DNA of 64,000 nt from Archaeoglobus sp. UBA230. Lineage in GTDB: Archaea > Halobacteriota > Archaeoglobi > Archaeoglobales > Archaeoglobaceae. The stretch spans positions 1 through 64,000 of the forward strand of contig DAVR01000022.1 in the NCBI GenBank assembly GCA_002507545.1, given 5' to 3'. Positions 1 to 8,720 of the stretch are shown here, piece by piece. Numbering within the stretch: position 1 is the first letter of the stretch; every line of letters starts with the position of its first letter. The notes beneath the pieces were generated by a model. That model ran no database searches and was not told the origin of the DNA. It saw only the letters and a program-made list of their open reading frames with translations. The translations under genes and the position numbers were made by a program.

Positions 1-129
1 AGATTTCATGAAAGCTTAGACACAAAGTACTATCTCCAGACTCCTGAAGATGCCTTCTGGAGCAGGTTGCCGGTAGAGGTGAGGGTGGGTGTTGCTTCAA
101 AGCTTTTCGATGAGGTGTTGGGGGAATGA
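1..129 (+). CDS. C-terminal end of an unrecognised protein (partial)
   Basis: An open frame runs from the first base to a TGA at 127-129 and gives 42 residues, ending in a short helix-like stretch (about VGVASKLFDEVLGE). The start lies outside the window. The stop overlaps an ATG at 126 (ATGA) that begins the remnant ATPase frame downstream, which suggests the two were once translationally coupled. I do not recognise the family from this fragment. Confidence 0.45.
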   Translation, partial: RFHESLDTKYYLQTPEDAFWSRLPVEVRVGVASKLFDEVLGE

Positions 130-1360
130 GTAGGGTTTATAAGATCAAAAATTTCAGGACTATACATGTAGTATTTTCGCTGAAAAAGTAATTTACAAGT
201 TTATGCAAACTTCTAAAAGAGAATTATTTGAGAGTACAAGAATTGAAGTCGAACTTTCTGAAGATGACTTGAACTCCATACTAAGTCATCTGGTAGATTC
301 AGAAATAAAAGTAGGTATTGGCGTGACTAAAGACAGAGAGCTAATCATAATGGAAAAAAAGAAGAAGGAGAATGTTTTAAAGATTTACTCAAGAATTGAA
401 GACGAAGAGGATCGTGAAACAATTAATCGGATCCTCAGCGATAAAAAAATTTTGAAAAGATCAGTAATTCTAAGCATTCTAAGTGCAATTCTTGGTGGTA
501 TTGGGAAAAAGATTGTAGTTTTACCAGCAGAAAGATTGGCATTGGTTACATTGTATCGATATTTGGGTAAACGAGGTATCAAAATTGCAGATTTGATTTC
601 TGAAGAAGATTTCGAAGATGCTGATAGACTAAGGGACTTAATAAGAAACGTAATGTTCATTTCTTATAGGTTTCCGAAACCAATAAAGGATTTCATAAAC
701 TTTTTGGACAATTTGGATGAATTTTCCAAAAAATTCGAAAATAAAGAATCTATAGAAGAGAGGAAAGAGTTTGTATGGTTGTCTGAGCTTATCGAGAATG
801 AGATACTTGGAGGTAAGATAGTATTGGAAAGAAAGGAAGAAATAGCTCAGCCAATCTTGGAGTTCGAACTCGCGGATGGAAAACGCTTGGATTTACACAT
901 AACATCGACAGCCGTAAAAGAGTTGGCAGGATTGGTTTTGTATTTTAGATATTTAATTGATAAGAATGATTACCTAATAATAGATGAGCCCGAAATGAAC
1001 TTACACCCAGAAGCTCAGGTTAAATTACTCGAAATCATAACAATGGCGGTCAATAGAGGTGTAAGAGTTATTCTAACGACGCACAGCCCATACATTGTGG
1101 ACCACCTCATGAACCTGATGGAGGGGTACGACGTAAAGGACAAAATTGACGATGGAAAGTTGCGAGAGTACGCGTTTATGGGTTATAGAGAGGCGTTTAT
1201 ATCTCCGAACGATGTGGAAGTCTACTTTTTTACAGAGGATGGATACGTGAAGAGTATATTAGATGTTGAAGAGCGAATAATTGATTGGGAAACGTTTAGT
1301 AAAGTTTCAGATAAAATTAGCATAATCTATAATAAACTACTTGAACTTAAACGTATGTAA
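126..1360 (+). pseudogene. OLD/ABC-type ATPase missing its Walker A region
   Basis: The long open frame (203-1360, 385 aa) carries the C-terminal half of an AAA_21/OLD-like ATPase: a Walker B motif (LIIDEPEMNLHPEAQ) near residue 255 and a switch-histidine motif (TTHSPYIVDHL) near residue 295. No P-loop exists anywhere in it. A separate 21-codon frame at 126-191 reads like the normal N-terminus of such ATPases (VYKIKNFRTI, then FSLKK) and stops where the P-loop should follow. The simplest reading is an internal deletion with a frame change that removed the nucleotide-binding loop. A truncated product from ATG 203 could still be made, but it should not hydrolyse ATP normally. The nuclease-like gene 20 bases downstream is its likely former partner. 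Confidence 0.6.
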
Positions 1361-1380
1361 AAATAAAAACGAGGATTAAC

Positions 1381-1947
1381 ATGCCACTCAATGACCTAGT
1401 AATAAATGGATTGAAACATGAAACAAGTCACAGTGAGAATAATAAAACCATTAGCTTAAGCCAGAAATCTGGTGAAATAATACTTTTCTTTGAAATCGAC
1501 AATGATATGTGCAAAACAAAAAATAGGATACTTGAATTTAAACAAAATGAATTGTCTTATATAATAGATAAAGGTGCAGTCTGTGATTTACTCATAGTTT
1601 ATTCCAAACAAAATTTAGAGTGTAAGCTGTTTTTGTTGGTTGAACTTAAAGGTGACACTGAGGAGCAAGTCAGAAAAGCTATTAGACAAATAATAGTAAC
1701 CTACAAACATTTGGAGTGTGAACTAAAACACAGGTTGGACAAAAACTCTTACAGCAAAATTAAGTGGATTGGCTTGATTCTTTCAGGAGGATGCTCGCCT
1801 AATCGATTCAAACAACCTTTAAAGGAGGAATCAAAAAAATTTGGCTATAGCACACCACCAATACCAATTTTACTGATTTCTGAGCAAAAAGCGGATGATA
1901 AAGTTGTAAGACGAAATGTTAATGGTTATCGTAGTAATTTAATGTAA
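1381..1947 (+). CDS. Putative PD-(D/E)XK-like nuclease partner of the ATPase
   Basis: The protein has 188 residues and no named family I can assign. Residues 66-91 show a predicted strand-turn-strand with an acidic residue (D69 in AVCDLLIVY) and E88-x-K90 in LLVELKG, followed by a helix. This is the layout of the PD-(D/E)XK nuclease core. A conserved-looking WIGLILSGG strand follows near residue 130. It sits 20 bases downstream of the damaged OLD/ABC-type ATPase in the same direction, as ATPase-nuclease defence pairs do. Nuclease activity is inferred from the motif spacing only. Confidence 0.5.
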   Translation: MPLNDLVINGLKHETSHSENNKTISLSQKSGEIILFFEIDNDMCKTKNRILEFKQNELSYIIDKGAVCDLLIVYSKQNLECKLFLLVELKGDTEEQVRKAIRQIIVTYKHLECELKHRLDKNSYSKIKWIGLILSGGCSPNRFKQPLKEESKKFGYSTPPIPILLISEQKADDKVVRRNVNGYRSNLM

Positions 1948-1977
1948 AGAATTCAAGAACTAGACTTCGAACCACAC

Positions 1978-2247
1978 CTAATAAAACTCCTCAATCTCCT
2001 TTCTTTGACCAACTAACCTACAAGCCATAGCCCTCTGGGGGGTGAGAATGAACATCGCCAAGTATTCAGATTTCAGATCCTTCTTGTTGAGCTCTTCTGC
2101 AATCTTCAAAATGTTATAAAATGGACCGACCATCTCCAAGAAATCCTCAAATTTGATAGTAGCCGCATTTACCAGAAATTCAAGAATTTTTAGATCTTCT
2201 TTGCTTAATTCTGCTTTACTTGTTAGTTTCTCTTTTTTGCTTAGCAA
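1978..2247 (-). CDS. Small protein at the end of the hsdM-hsdS operon, possibly frameshifted
   Basis: This 89-residue frame starts at TTG 2247, with no in-frame ATG before a stop near 2268. It is mainly helical and acidic, with no recognised domain. Upstream, another frame reads GAA CAC CTT and on to ATC AAA (about 2285-2258) and would join this frame in register if one base were added to the A5 run at 2257-2261. The true gene may therefore be longer and broken by a one-base deletion. It lies downstream of hsdS and the 57-codon ORF on the same strand and is presumably their co-transcribed neighbour. Function unknown. Confidence 0.4.
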   Translation of the reverse strand: MLSKKEKLTSKAELSKEDLKILEFLVNAATIKFEDFLEMVGPFYNILKIAEELNKKDLKSEYLAMFILTPQRAMACRLVGQRKEIEEFY

Positions 2248-2283
2248 ATCGACATCTTTTTGATTTCATCGAAATTAAGGTGT

Positions 2284-2457
2284 TCATTGGTTTTCCTTTG
2301 CTAATCTTTCGTAGAATTTGCTCATTCTTATCGGGATACTTGAAGATATCGCTTTATTCAACTCTTCGATCGTTTTAGTTTTGAGAATAGCGCAAGGGAT
2401 TTTTATTTCTTCTTTTTCAAGCGGATATTCAACAATCCTAACCGATTTCTCCTTCAT
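2284..2457 (-). CDS. 57-residue protein translationally coupled to hsdS
   Basis: ATG 2457 overlaps the hsdS stop in an ATGA arrangement, and the frame stays open to TGA at 2284-2286. The product begins MKEKSVRIVEYPLEKEE and ends in a basic helix (FYERLAKENQ). There is no Cys, membrane segment or known motif. The stop-start overlap argues that it is translated by ribosomes finishing hsdS. It could be a small regulator or accessory factor of the operon, but nothing in the sequence identifies a function. Confidence 0.5.
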   Translation of the reverse strand: MKEKSVRIVEYPLEKEEIKIPCAILKTKTIEELNKAISSSIPIRMSKFYERLAKENQ

Positions 2458-3671
2458 AGTTTTTCTACTCGCAATCTCCCAAACACGAGTTGTGGGAGCA
2501 AGGTATCTCTGATTTTCTTTAATGTGAGGATTTGCTTCTGATTGAGGAGGATTTTCTGGAAGAGTGGTTCGACGAGGGAGTGGAAGCGTTGGAGGATTGG
2601 TTGTGGTGGGATTATAATGTCCATCAAGTTCAGCAGATTTATATTTAGTCCTGGAACGGCAGTATCTGTGCTCGCCACCTCTTTTGGAGAGTTTAGCTTT
2701 AAGTAGTGGTATATGTAAAATACCAACTCCTTGGGAGTATTTGGTGCTGAGTAAAACACTGTATCTATAGGGTAGTTTGGTTCCGCTATTAACTGAACCG
2801 TGCCGACATTGCCTTTCCTTCCAATTATAACGGTCGGACCTTTAACCAAATATTCACTGTGGTAACCAACTATACCACTTGAGCCAACTACAGGGTAAGG
2901 TCCAGGTTCTCTCTTTCTCTCAGGGAGACCTTTACCGTATTTGAATTCTATTATGCTGTTCAATTTCTTAACTTCCCACCCCTTCGGAATCTCCATATCC
3001 AGTTCCTCGCTGTAAACGAACTCTTCATCCTGAAAAGGCTCGAAATCGATGAACCAGCTCTTGAAAATTGCCATCGCCATCTTTTCTAAAATCTCGTTCT
3101 GCTTGCGTTTGTTCTCTATTAAATCGTCGAACCATGAGAGAACGGTTGCTATGCGGGTTTGTTCTTGTAGGGGTGGATATGGTATTTCCAACTGTACTAA
3201 AGCGTCTTTGGGCACACGTTGCCTTCCACTTGTACCAGTCATTGTATACTGCAATCCCTCTCTAATAGCTGGAAACTTAAAGAAATAGAACAGGTAAAGT
3301 AAATCTACCATATCGTCCTTTGGAAGGATTGAAAAGACTTCAGTCGTGGCTACCCACTTATAATTATTCCCTTTTGGAACAATACAGCTTTTTCCATGTT
3401 CAAATGATGGAGTTATCTTAGCTAATAGTAATGAGCCTGGAAAAACCTCAATTCCGCTTTTTACCTCATTTGGATTCTTCACTTCAAATTTTGGGTGAAG
3501 GCCATCTTCGGGGATATTTTCCATGCTAATGAATGCGACTGGCTCTTTGTTAGCATTTCTCGATTTTTTATTAATTTTAATAACCCTTCCGAGTTCTTTA
3601 ACCTCCCAATCCTTCGGTATCTCCCCGATCTCCGTTTTCTTGAATTCCGTTTCCCAGCGTAATACTACCAT
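2454..3671 (-). CDS. hsdS: Type I restriction-modification specificity subunit
   Basis: HsdS gives the sequence specificity of type I methylation complexes. The 405 residues form two similar halves, each a target-recognition domain followed by a conserved helix. Half one opens with IPKDWEVKELGRVI and ends with a helix containing LQEQTRIATVLSWFDDLI (near 165-185). Half two opens with IPKGWEVKKLNSII (near 232) and ends with a coiled helix near 375-400. Length is normal for the family. It starts 7 bases after the NTPase gene, and its stop overlaps the start of the 57-residue ORF. The two recognition domains differ, so a bipartite target site is expected. Confidence 0.93.
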   Translation of the reverse strand: MVVLRWETEFKKTEIGEIPKDWEVKELGRVIKINKKSRNANKEPVAFISMENIPEDGLHPKFEVKNPNEVKSGIEVFPGSLLLAKITPSFEHGKSCIVPKGNNYKWVATTEVFSILPKDDMVDLLYLFYFFKFPAIREGLQYTMTGTSGRQRVPKDALVQLEIPYPPLQEQTRIATVLSWFDDLIENKRKQNEILEKMAMAIFKSWFIDFEPFQDEEFVYSEELDMEIPKGWEVKKLNSIIEFKYGKGLPERKREPGPYPVVGSSGIVGYHSEYLVKGPTVIIGRKGNVGTVQLIAEPNYPIDTVFYSAPNTPKELVFYIYHYLKLNSPKEVASTDTAVPGLNINLLNLMDIIIPPQPILQRFHSLVEPLFQKILLNQKQILTLKKIRDTLLPQLVFGRLRVEKL

Positions 3672-3678
3672 TTTCTGT

Positions 3679-5967
3679 TCACTCCTTTAGAAATTCATTA
3701 AGATCTTTGAATAGTACTACGAGCTCCTCTTTCAAACTTTCTGGATCTTTTGTATATAGTATATGTAAACCTTCTGATGATCTCTCTTTTTTAGGTGAAA
3801 AGCAAACGATTCTGTGAGTTTTGGAATTATCTTTAATTTTGCTTTTAACACTCAGTACAGCACTCAATTGATTATAGATTATTATAATTTGACGGCTTAA
3901 GTCTGGTTTGAAAATCACTAAGGGGTTGAAGTTATTCAAAGCATTTCGAATTTGATTTGCAGATCCGCTAAATAATGAATTATTTTGTTGCAAATGTTGT
4001 ATTTGTAAATTCATGTGAGCATTCAGAGAAACCAACATCCGAGAAGTAATATTAGGTAAGTTCTGTAGCATTGTATTAGTGTGATTCTCAATCTGCTTTG
4101 TTCTATTTTCGATGTCTTCTCTTTTGTAAGGATAGGGTGGTTTCCGACTTACAAGGTTTAGGTATACAGGATAATTGGCATTAAACTGACTTAAAGTATC
4201 AAAACCCCAATTTTTGATTTGTTGAACGTATTTCACTGGTTCCCTCCAAAATTGACCTTCAGTCAGCTCTTCCTGTTTTTGTGCAATTCGAAATGCGTTA
4301 ATCAAAGCAAGGATATACTTTGCATAATTTTCGAAGTTATTTATGAATCTTTTTTCAAATTCTGCCAGCTCGTCAATTTTATCTGGAATTTCTGAAGGAA
4401 TTGTTCCCATATATTGATATGTCCTTATTGGCACAGCAACTCCTCTGATATTCACAGATGTTTCATTTTGGACATTGAAAGCTCCATGCCTGTACAAAAA
4501 TTCATTAAAATATCGAATGGCCTCATCTTCAACCCTATCTTTATCTGGATCGGTTATTTGGTATCCCGAATAACTTGAATATATGTTGTGAGCATGTTCG
4601 AAAAGTTTCCTTAGTATTGATTCATTCTCCAACCATTTTGATGGGTTGGGATTTATGTATTTACTCTCGAACAATACTGTTATTGCTTTGTGGAATCGAG
4701 CTTTTTTGATGTCCTCCTCTGGTAAATTGTCGAGTTTAATAATTGGTCGATTATCTTGATCGAAATCGGTAATTCTATCTTTAATAAATTTTATTAAATC
4801 GAAAAAGTCATTCCTTGCTTCAAAAGCTATGGCTCTCTTGAGTATTTCAAAGTTCTTGTCATCGATCTCCTTTATTTCTGTGATCTCATCGAAAAATCTG
4901 CTCAGATCTTCCCATAATGGACGGCATAAGAAATATTTTGATGTGAAGTATGTGTACTCTTTTGGCCTATAAATATCTTCCTTAGATTTTTCATCCCCAG
5001 ATTTCTTGCCTTCCTTAGACCTCTCACCAAAATCGTAAATCTCTTCTCCACCAATGAAAATAAAGATAGCGTCAGAAAGGGTAAATAGATTCTTAAAAAA
5101 CTTGAGAACCTCTATAACCAGATCAGGTTCTAATTTATCGAGTTCGTCAATTACATAAATAAGTTTTTTGCCATTCTCTTTAAACTTTCTATGTAATTGC
5201 TCCAAATCAAATTCTAAATTTCCAATGCTGCTATCGAATTCATATAACTCCTCAGTTTTCTCTATATCTTCCTTTAGTTTTTTGAAATCTATTTTTTTCT
5301 TGTACCATAAATTTAAGGTAAATGGAAGAGGGAACGCAAGAATTAGTGGAAGTATTTTATTTAGATAGTCCCATGGTGTTAACGGTATAAATTGAAAAGT
5401 TACTGCAACAGTCCACGAAATCAAAAATATCATAATTTTTACATTTTTTTCATCAAGCAAAATTTCGTACATTTTTTCTTCCATTATCTGTTGTGATAAT
5501 TCTTGTTTACTCTGATAACCTTCTAACAACTTGAATTCTTTTGCAACTGCTTTTTTATACAGTTTTGTAACTTCCTCTTTAATATCTCCAGGCAATTTTA
5601 AGCCTTTTGTACTTGAGTAGAGTCTTCTTATTAAATTCTCGATAATTTTTCTTGGATGGATTTTTGACTCTTCTGATTCATCCATTTCAGCTTCAAGCTG
5701 AGCAGCATTTAGCAAAACTATTATTATATTTTCATCCCCTTTTTTTGCCTCCCATAATGCTTTGTAAACAAGGGATGTTTTTCCAACCCCCCTGTATCCA
5801 CTTATCAATATTGCGCCACTATTTCGTCTCAAAATCTCGTTAACTAATAATCTAAGCTCTTTATCTCGGCCAACAAAATAACCTTGAACTTGCCCTTTGT
5901 TTGTTGGATGGTTAATATTTATATCCCAATCTTTTTTCAGTACTATTCTCATCTTTGTTTGATTCAC
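3679..5967 (-). CDS. P-loop NTPase with internal membrane helices (KAP/STAND-like)
   Basis: The 762-residue protein has a Walker A motif at 57-65 (GYRGVGKTS), two hydrophobic segments at about 176-196 and 203-221 inserted between the Walker motifs, and a Walker B motif at about 269-280 (IYVIDELDKLE). A long helical C-terminal region without recognised motifs follows. P-loop NTPases with membrane helices inside the NTPase domain are typical of KAP-like proteins, often linked to phage exclusion. The start ATG overlaps the hepT stop (ATGA), and hsdS follows after 7 bases, so it is embedded in the modification operon. It lacks helicase and nuclease motifs and is not an HsdR. A sensor or membrane-anchored effector role is inferred. 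Confidence 0.75.
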   Translation of the reverse strand: MNQTKMRIVLKKDWDININHPTNKGQVQGYFVGRDKELRLLVNEILRRNSGAILISGYRGVGKTSLVYKALWEAKKGDENIIIVLLNAAQLEAEMDESEESKIHPRKIIENLIRRLYSSTKGLKLPGDIKEEVTKLYKKAVAKEFKLLEGYQSKQELSQQIMEEKMYEILLDEKNVKIMIFLISWTVAVTFQFIPLTPWDYLNKILPLILAFPLPFTLNLWYKKKIDFKKLKEDIEKTEELYEFDSSIGNLEFDLEQLHRKFKENGKKLIYVIDELDKLEPDLVIEVLKFFKNLFTLSDAIFIFIGGEEIYDFGERSKEGKKSGDEKSKEDIYRPKEYTYFTSKYFLCRPLWEDLSRFFDEITEIKEIDDKNFEILKRAIAFEARNDFFDLIKFIKDRITDFDQDNRPIIKLDNLPEEDIKKARFHKAITVLFESKYINPNPSKWLENESILRKLFEHAHNIYSSYSGYQITDPDKDRVEDEAIRYFNEFLYRHGAFNVQNETSVNIRGVAVPIRTYQYMGTIPSEIPDKIDELAEFEKRFINNFENYAKYILALINAFRIAQKQEELTEGQFWREPVKYVQQIKNWGFDTLSQFNANYPVYLNLVSRKPPYPYKREDIENRTKQIENHTNTMLQNLPNITSRMLVSLNAHMNLQIQHLQQNNSLFSGSANQIRNALNNFNPLVIFKPDLSRQIIIIYNQLSAVLSVKSKIKDNSKTHRIVCFSPKKERSSEGLHILYTKDPESLKEELVVLFKDLNEFLKE

Positions 5968-6332
5968 AGAGATTCCTCCTCTTTAGATTCTAATTCTCCC
6001 ATCATTTTTCTTAGAACATTCTTGAGTTCTGGCAACTGCTCCCTTATTATTACCCATATAATTTCGAGATCTACAACGAAATAGCCATGAATAACAACAT
6101 TCCTCAAACCAACAACTCTATTCCACGGGATTTCTGGATATTTCTCTCTTATCTCCTCAGGGATATTTCTCGCGGCCTCGCCAATTATCTCCAGATTCCT
6201 CAAAACAGCATCAACCACAATATCCTTTTCCATAAAATCATTCAAGTCTTCTACAGACTCTGTGTATCTTTCGATTTTCTCGATAGCTTCGAGCATATCC
6301 TGAATAAAAAGTTCAGGACTCCGCTTAGACAT
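5964..6332 (-). CDS. hepT: HEPN-domain (DUF86) RNase toxin HepT
   Basis: HepT toxins are HEPN ribonucleases. Counting from ATG 6332, the 122-residue protein shows the RX4HXY motif at R77, H82 and Y84 (LRNVVIHGYF), which holds the RNase residues and the tyrosine that MntA AMPylates in studied systems. I chose ATG 6332 over 6350 because it overlaps the end of mntA by only 8 bases and begins with the usual DUF86 N-terminus. mntA precedes it, as expected for the pair, and the NTPase gene overlaps its stop. The motif is intact, so the toxin should be active unless neutralised. Confidence 0.88.
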   Translation of the reverse strand: MSKRSPELFIQDMLEAIEKIERYTESVEDLNDFMEKDIVVDAVLRNLEIIGEAARNIPEEIREKYPEIPWNRVVGLRNVVIHGYFVVDLEIIWVIIREQLPELKNVLRKMMGELESKEEESL

Positions 6333-6615
6333 ACACGATCTCCTTCTCAATAGACCTCCAGAATGCTGGTTTGCTCATAACTCCCTTTTTGGTCAGCAAA
6401 TCAACCTTTACTCCAAGTAAATCTTCGAGGAACTCTTTCAAATCCACAATCTCCCAACCTACAGGCTCGCTAAATTCTACAATTACATCAATATCGTTTA
6501 CTTTTTTCTCTCTCCTTGTAACAGAACCAAACACTCCTATTTCTCTAACTTTAAATCTCTCTTTAAGCAAATTCTCGTTCTCCTTTATTCTCTTTATCAC
6601 CTCCTCAAGCTCCAT
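6325..6615 (-). CDS. mntA: MNT-domain nucleotidyltransferase antitoxin MntA
   Basis: MntA antitoxins add AMP to a tyrosine of HepT. The 96 residues match a minimal nucleotidyltransferase: G30-S31 (VFGSVTRREKK), the metal-binding pair D41-x-D43 (NDIDVIVEF), and a likely third acidic residue at D72 (VKVDLLT). The gene begins 3 bases after hsdM ends and overlaps hepT, so toxin and antitoxin would be made together with the methyltransferase. The cassette sits inside a type I modification operon between hsdM and hsdS, which is unusual. Confidence 0.88.
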   Translation of the reverse strand: MELEEVIKRIKENENLLKERFKVREIGVFGSVTRREKKVNDIDVIVEFSEPVGWEIVDLKEFLEDLLGVKVDLLTKKGVMSKPAFWRSIEKEIVYV

Positions 6616-6618
6616 AAC

Positions 6619-8214
6619 CTACACCTTATATCCTAATGATTTTATAACTTCTTTAACTTTTTCTGTTAGTTTCTCTTCTTCTTTCAACAACCGTGAAAGT
6701 TCTTCGCTGTAAGTCCTCATCTTCTCATCAAAGCTCCTTTCATCATCGAAATCGAGCTTAACTCCAACATATCTTCCGGGAGTGAGAACGTAACCGTTTT
6801 TCGCTATCTCGTCAATTGTTGCAACCTTGGCAAATCCGATCTCATTGATTTCATCCAGTTTTCCTTCCTCAAAGAGCCTGAATTTCTCCACAACTTTTGA
6901 GATGTGCTCGTCTTTCATCACATTCTGCCTTCTTGAAATTGGCTCAAAGAGATCTTTGGCATTTACGAACAGCACTCTCCTTTTCATGTGTTCTGACTTC
7001 TCTTTTCTTACAAACCAAAGTGATACTGGTAGAGATACATTGTAAAAGAGCTTTGGCGGGCAGGCAACTATTCCATAGACTAGATCAGCTTCAATAATTG
7101 CCTTCCTTATCTCTCCTTCAACCCCTCCAGCAGATAATGCTCCGTTTGCCATCACAAAGCCCGCTTTTCCATTTGGAGCGAGATGATAAATGAAGTGTAG
7201 GATCCACATGTAGTTTGCGTTGTTGTTCGGTGGAACTGGAACTCTTACCCCGTTAATCCTCAATCTCGGATCGTCTGGCTTTATCCTATCCGCTCCCCAC
7301 TCGCTATCGTTGAAGGGCGGATTGGAAGTTACGAAATCAAATCTCATATCATAGAACTTATCGTCGTGGTAGCTATCTCCAACCTTTATTTCTCCTTCAA
7401 CACCTCTGATAACGAGGTTCATCTTCGTGAGCTTCCAAGCCATCTGATCCGAATCCTGCCCGTAGATCTGCAGGCTGAATTTATCAATCCCCTCTCTTTC
7501 AAGCTTCTCTATTGCTGAAACAAAGAAACCTCCGCTTCCACATCCAGGATCAAACATCCTTCCCCCTCTAATATCGAGAACTTCAACTATGAGTTTTGTA
7601 AGCGAACGGGGAGTATAGAACTTGCCACCCCTCTTGCCTTCAAGCTCTGTGAACTTTCCAAGGAAATACTCGTAAATTCTACCGAATATATCGCTGGCTT
7701 TGTGATCATACCCAAAATCTATCTTTGAGAAGAGGTTTATCAGGAAGGAGATGTCGTATTGATCCAAATTTGAGCTTGTATAGACCTTTGGAATAACATC
7801 TCTTAGCTGTTTAGGATATCTATTTTCAAGAATCTCAATTGCATTCTCTATGATCTCAGCTATGTTTGATTGATTTGCATTTTTAACAAGGTAATTCCAT
7901 CTTGCTTTTTCTGGGATGTACAAAACTCCTGCTTCGAGGTAGTAGTCTTCGTCTTCCAAAGCACGCTCTCTTGTCTCCTCGTCATCTAAGTAATACTCGC
8001 TATTTTCATCTGCAAACAGTTTCTTCAGCTCTTCCCTTCTTTCATTGAATGCGTAAGTTAGATATCTGAGAAATATCAGCCCAAGAACAATGTATTTGTA
8101 TTGGTGCACCTCTACTTTTTTTCTAAGTTTATCAGCAGCCCTCCAGAGTTGGTTTTCGAATTCAGGGGTAAGCTCACGAGTGCCGATATCAACAAAGTTG
8201 TCGAGTGTAGCCAT
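6619..8214 (-). CDS. hsdM: Type I restriction-modification DNA methyltransferase subunit
   Basis: HsdM transfers methyl groups from S-adenosylmethionine to adenine in the site chosen by HsdS. The 531 residues comprise the N-terminal helical HsdM domain (about 15-165), the SAM-binding motif DPGCGSGGF at 222-230, and the N6-adenine catalytic motif NPPF at 298-301, then a C-terminal coiled helix (about 490-525) for HsdS contact. Length and motifs are complete. It is the first gene of the minus-strand operon and is divergent from the EVE gene across a 65-base AT-rich promoter region. No hsdR is visible, so it may act as a solitary modification unit or with an unlinked HsdR. Confidence 0.93.
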   Translation of the reverse strand: MATLDNFVDIGTRELTPEFENQLWRAADKLRKKVEVHQYKYIVLGLIFLRYLTYAFNERREELKKLFADENSEYYLDDEETRERALEDEDYYLEAGVLYIPEKARWNYLVKNANQSNIAEIIENAIEILENRYPKQLRDVIPKVYTSSNLDQYDISFLINLFSKIDFGYDHKASDIFGRIYEYFLGKFTELEGKRGGKFYTPRSLTKLIVEVLDIRGGRMFDPGCGSGGFFVSAIEKLEREGIDKFSLQIYGQDSDQMAWKLTKMNLVIRGVEGEIKVGDSYHDDKFYDMRFDFVTSNPPFNDSEWGADRIKPDDPRLRINGVRVPVPPNNNANYMWILHFIYHLAPNGKAGFVMANGALSAGGVEGEIRKAIIEADLVYGIVACPPKLFYNVSLPVSLWFVRKEKSEHMKRRVLFVNAKDLFEPISRRQNVMKDEHISKVVEKFRLFEEGKLDEINEIGFAKVATIDEIAKNGYVLTPGRYVGVKLDFDDERSFDEKMRTYSEELSRLLKEEEKLTEKVKEVIKSLGYKV

Positions 8215-8279
8215 ACTGAATCATTTTATTTTGCTAATGTTTTTAACTTTGTTTGTTTTAATTATTGATAGGTGGTTTA

Positions 8280-8720
8280 ATGGCTTACTGGCTCTGCATC
8301 ACAACCGAGGAGAACTGGAAGGTTATAAAGGAGAAGAATATCTGGGGAGTTCCTGAGAGGCACAAGAATACAATAGTAAAGGTAAAGCCAGGAGATAAGC
8401 TTTTGATTTACGTAAAACAGGAAAAGATAGGCGATGAAACTAAACCTTCAAGGATAGTGGCTGTTTATGAAGCAGCATCAGAGGTGTTCAAAGATTCATC
8501 CAGAATCTTCAAAACGCCAAGGGGTATGGGCAACGAGACCTTTCCCCTCAGAATCAAGCTCAAACCCATTAAAATCTTCGAAAAACCTGTCGAGTTCAAA
8601 CCTCTTGTTCCTAAACTGAAGTTCATCACAAACAAAAGGAAGTGGAGCGGGCATCTAATGGGTAAGGCGATGAGGGATATTCCTGAGGAAGATTACAGAT
8701 TGATTACAAGAGAGGAATGA
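8280..8720 (+). CDS. EVE-domain protein
   Basis: EVE domains are PUA-like folds that bind modified bases in DNA or RNA and often accompany restriction and defence genes. The 146 residues start with the typical [13 protein letters not shown] and continue with the conserved GVPERHKN and [12 protein letters not shown] stretches. A long C-terminal strand region ends at [17 protein letters not shown] 8280 was chosen over 8265 because AGGTGG precedes it and the family begins with the strand starting at AYW. It is divergent from hsdM and overlaps the next gene by 4 bases. A role in sensing modified DNA next to the methylase is inferred. Confidence 0.85.
   Translation: MAYWLCITTEENWKVIKEKNIWGVPERHKNTIVKVKPGDKLLIYVKQEKIGDETKPSRIVAVYEAASEVFKDSSRIFKTPRGMGNETFPLRIKLKPIKIFEKPVEFKPLVPKLKFITNKRKWSGHLMGKAMRDIPEEDYRLITREE

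Noticed and set aside
385-660. Minus-strand 91-codon frame inside the ATPase remnant
   Set aside because: Low-complexity Ser/Leu-rich shadow of the plus-strand coding frame.
3679-5967. NTPase as HsdR of the type I system
   Set aside because: No helicase motifs beyond Walker A/B and no PD-(D/E)XK motif; membrane helices inside the NTPase domain are foreign to HsdR.
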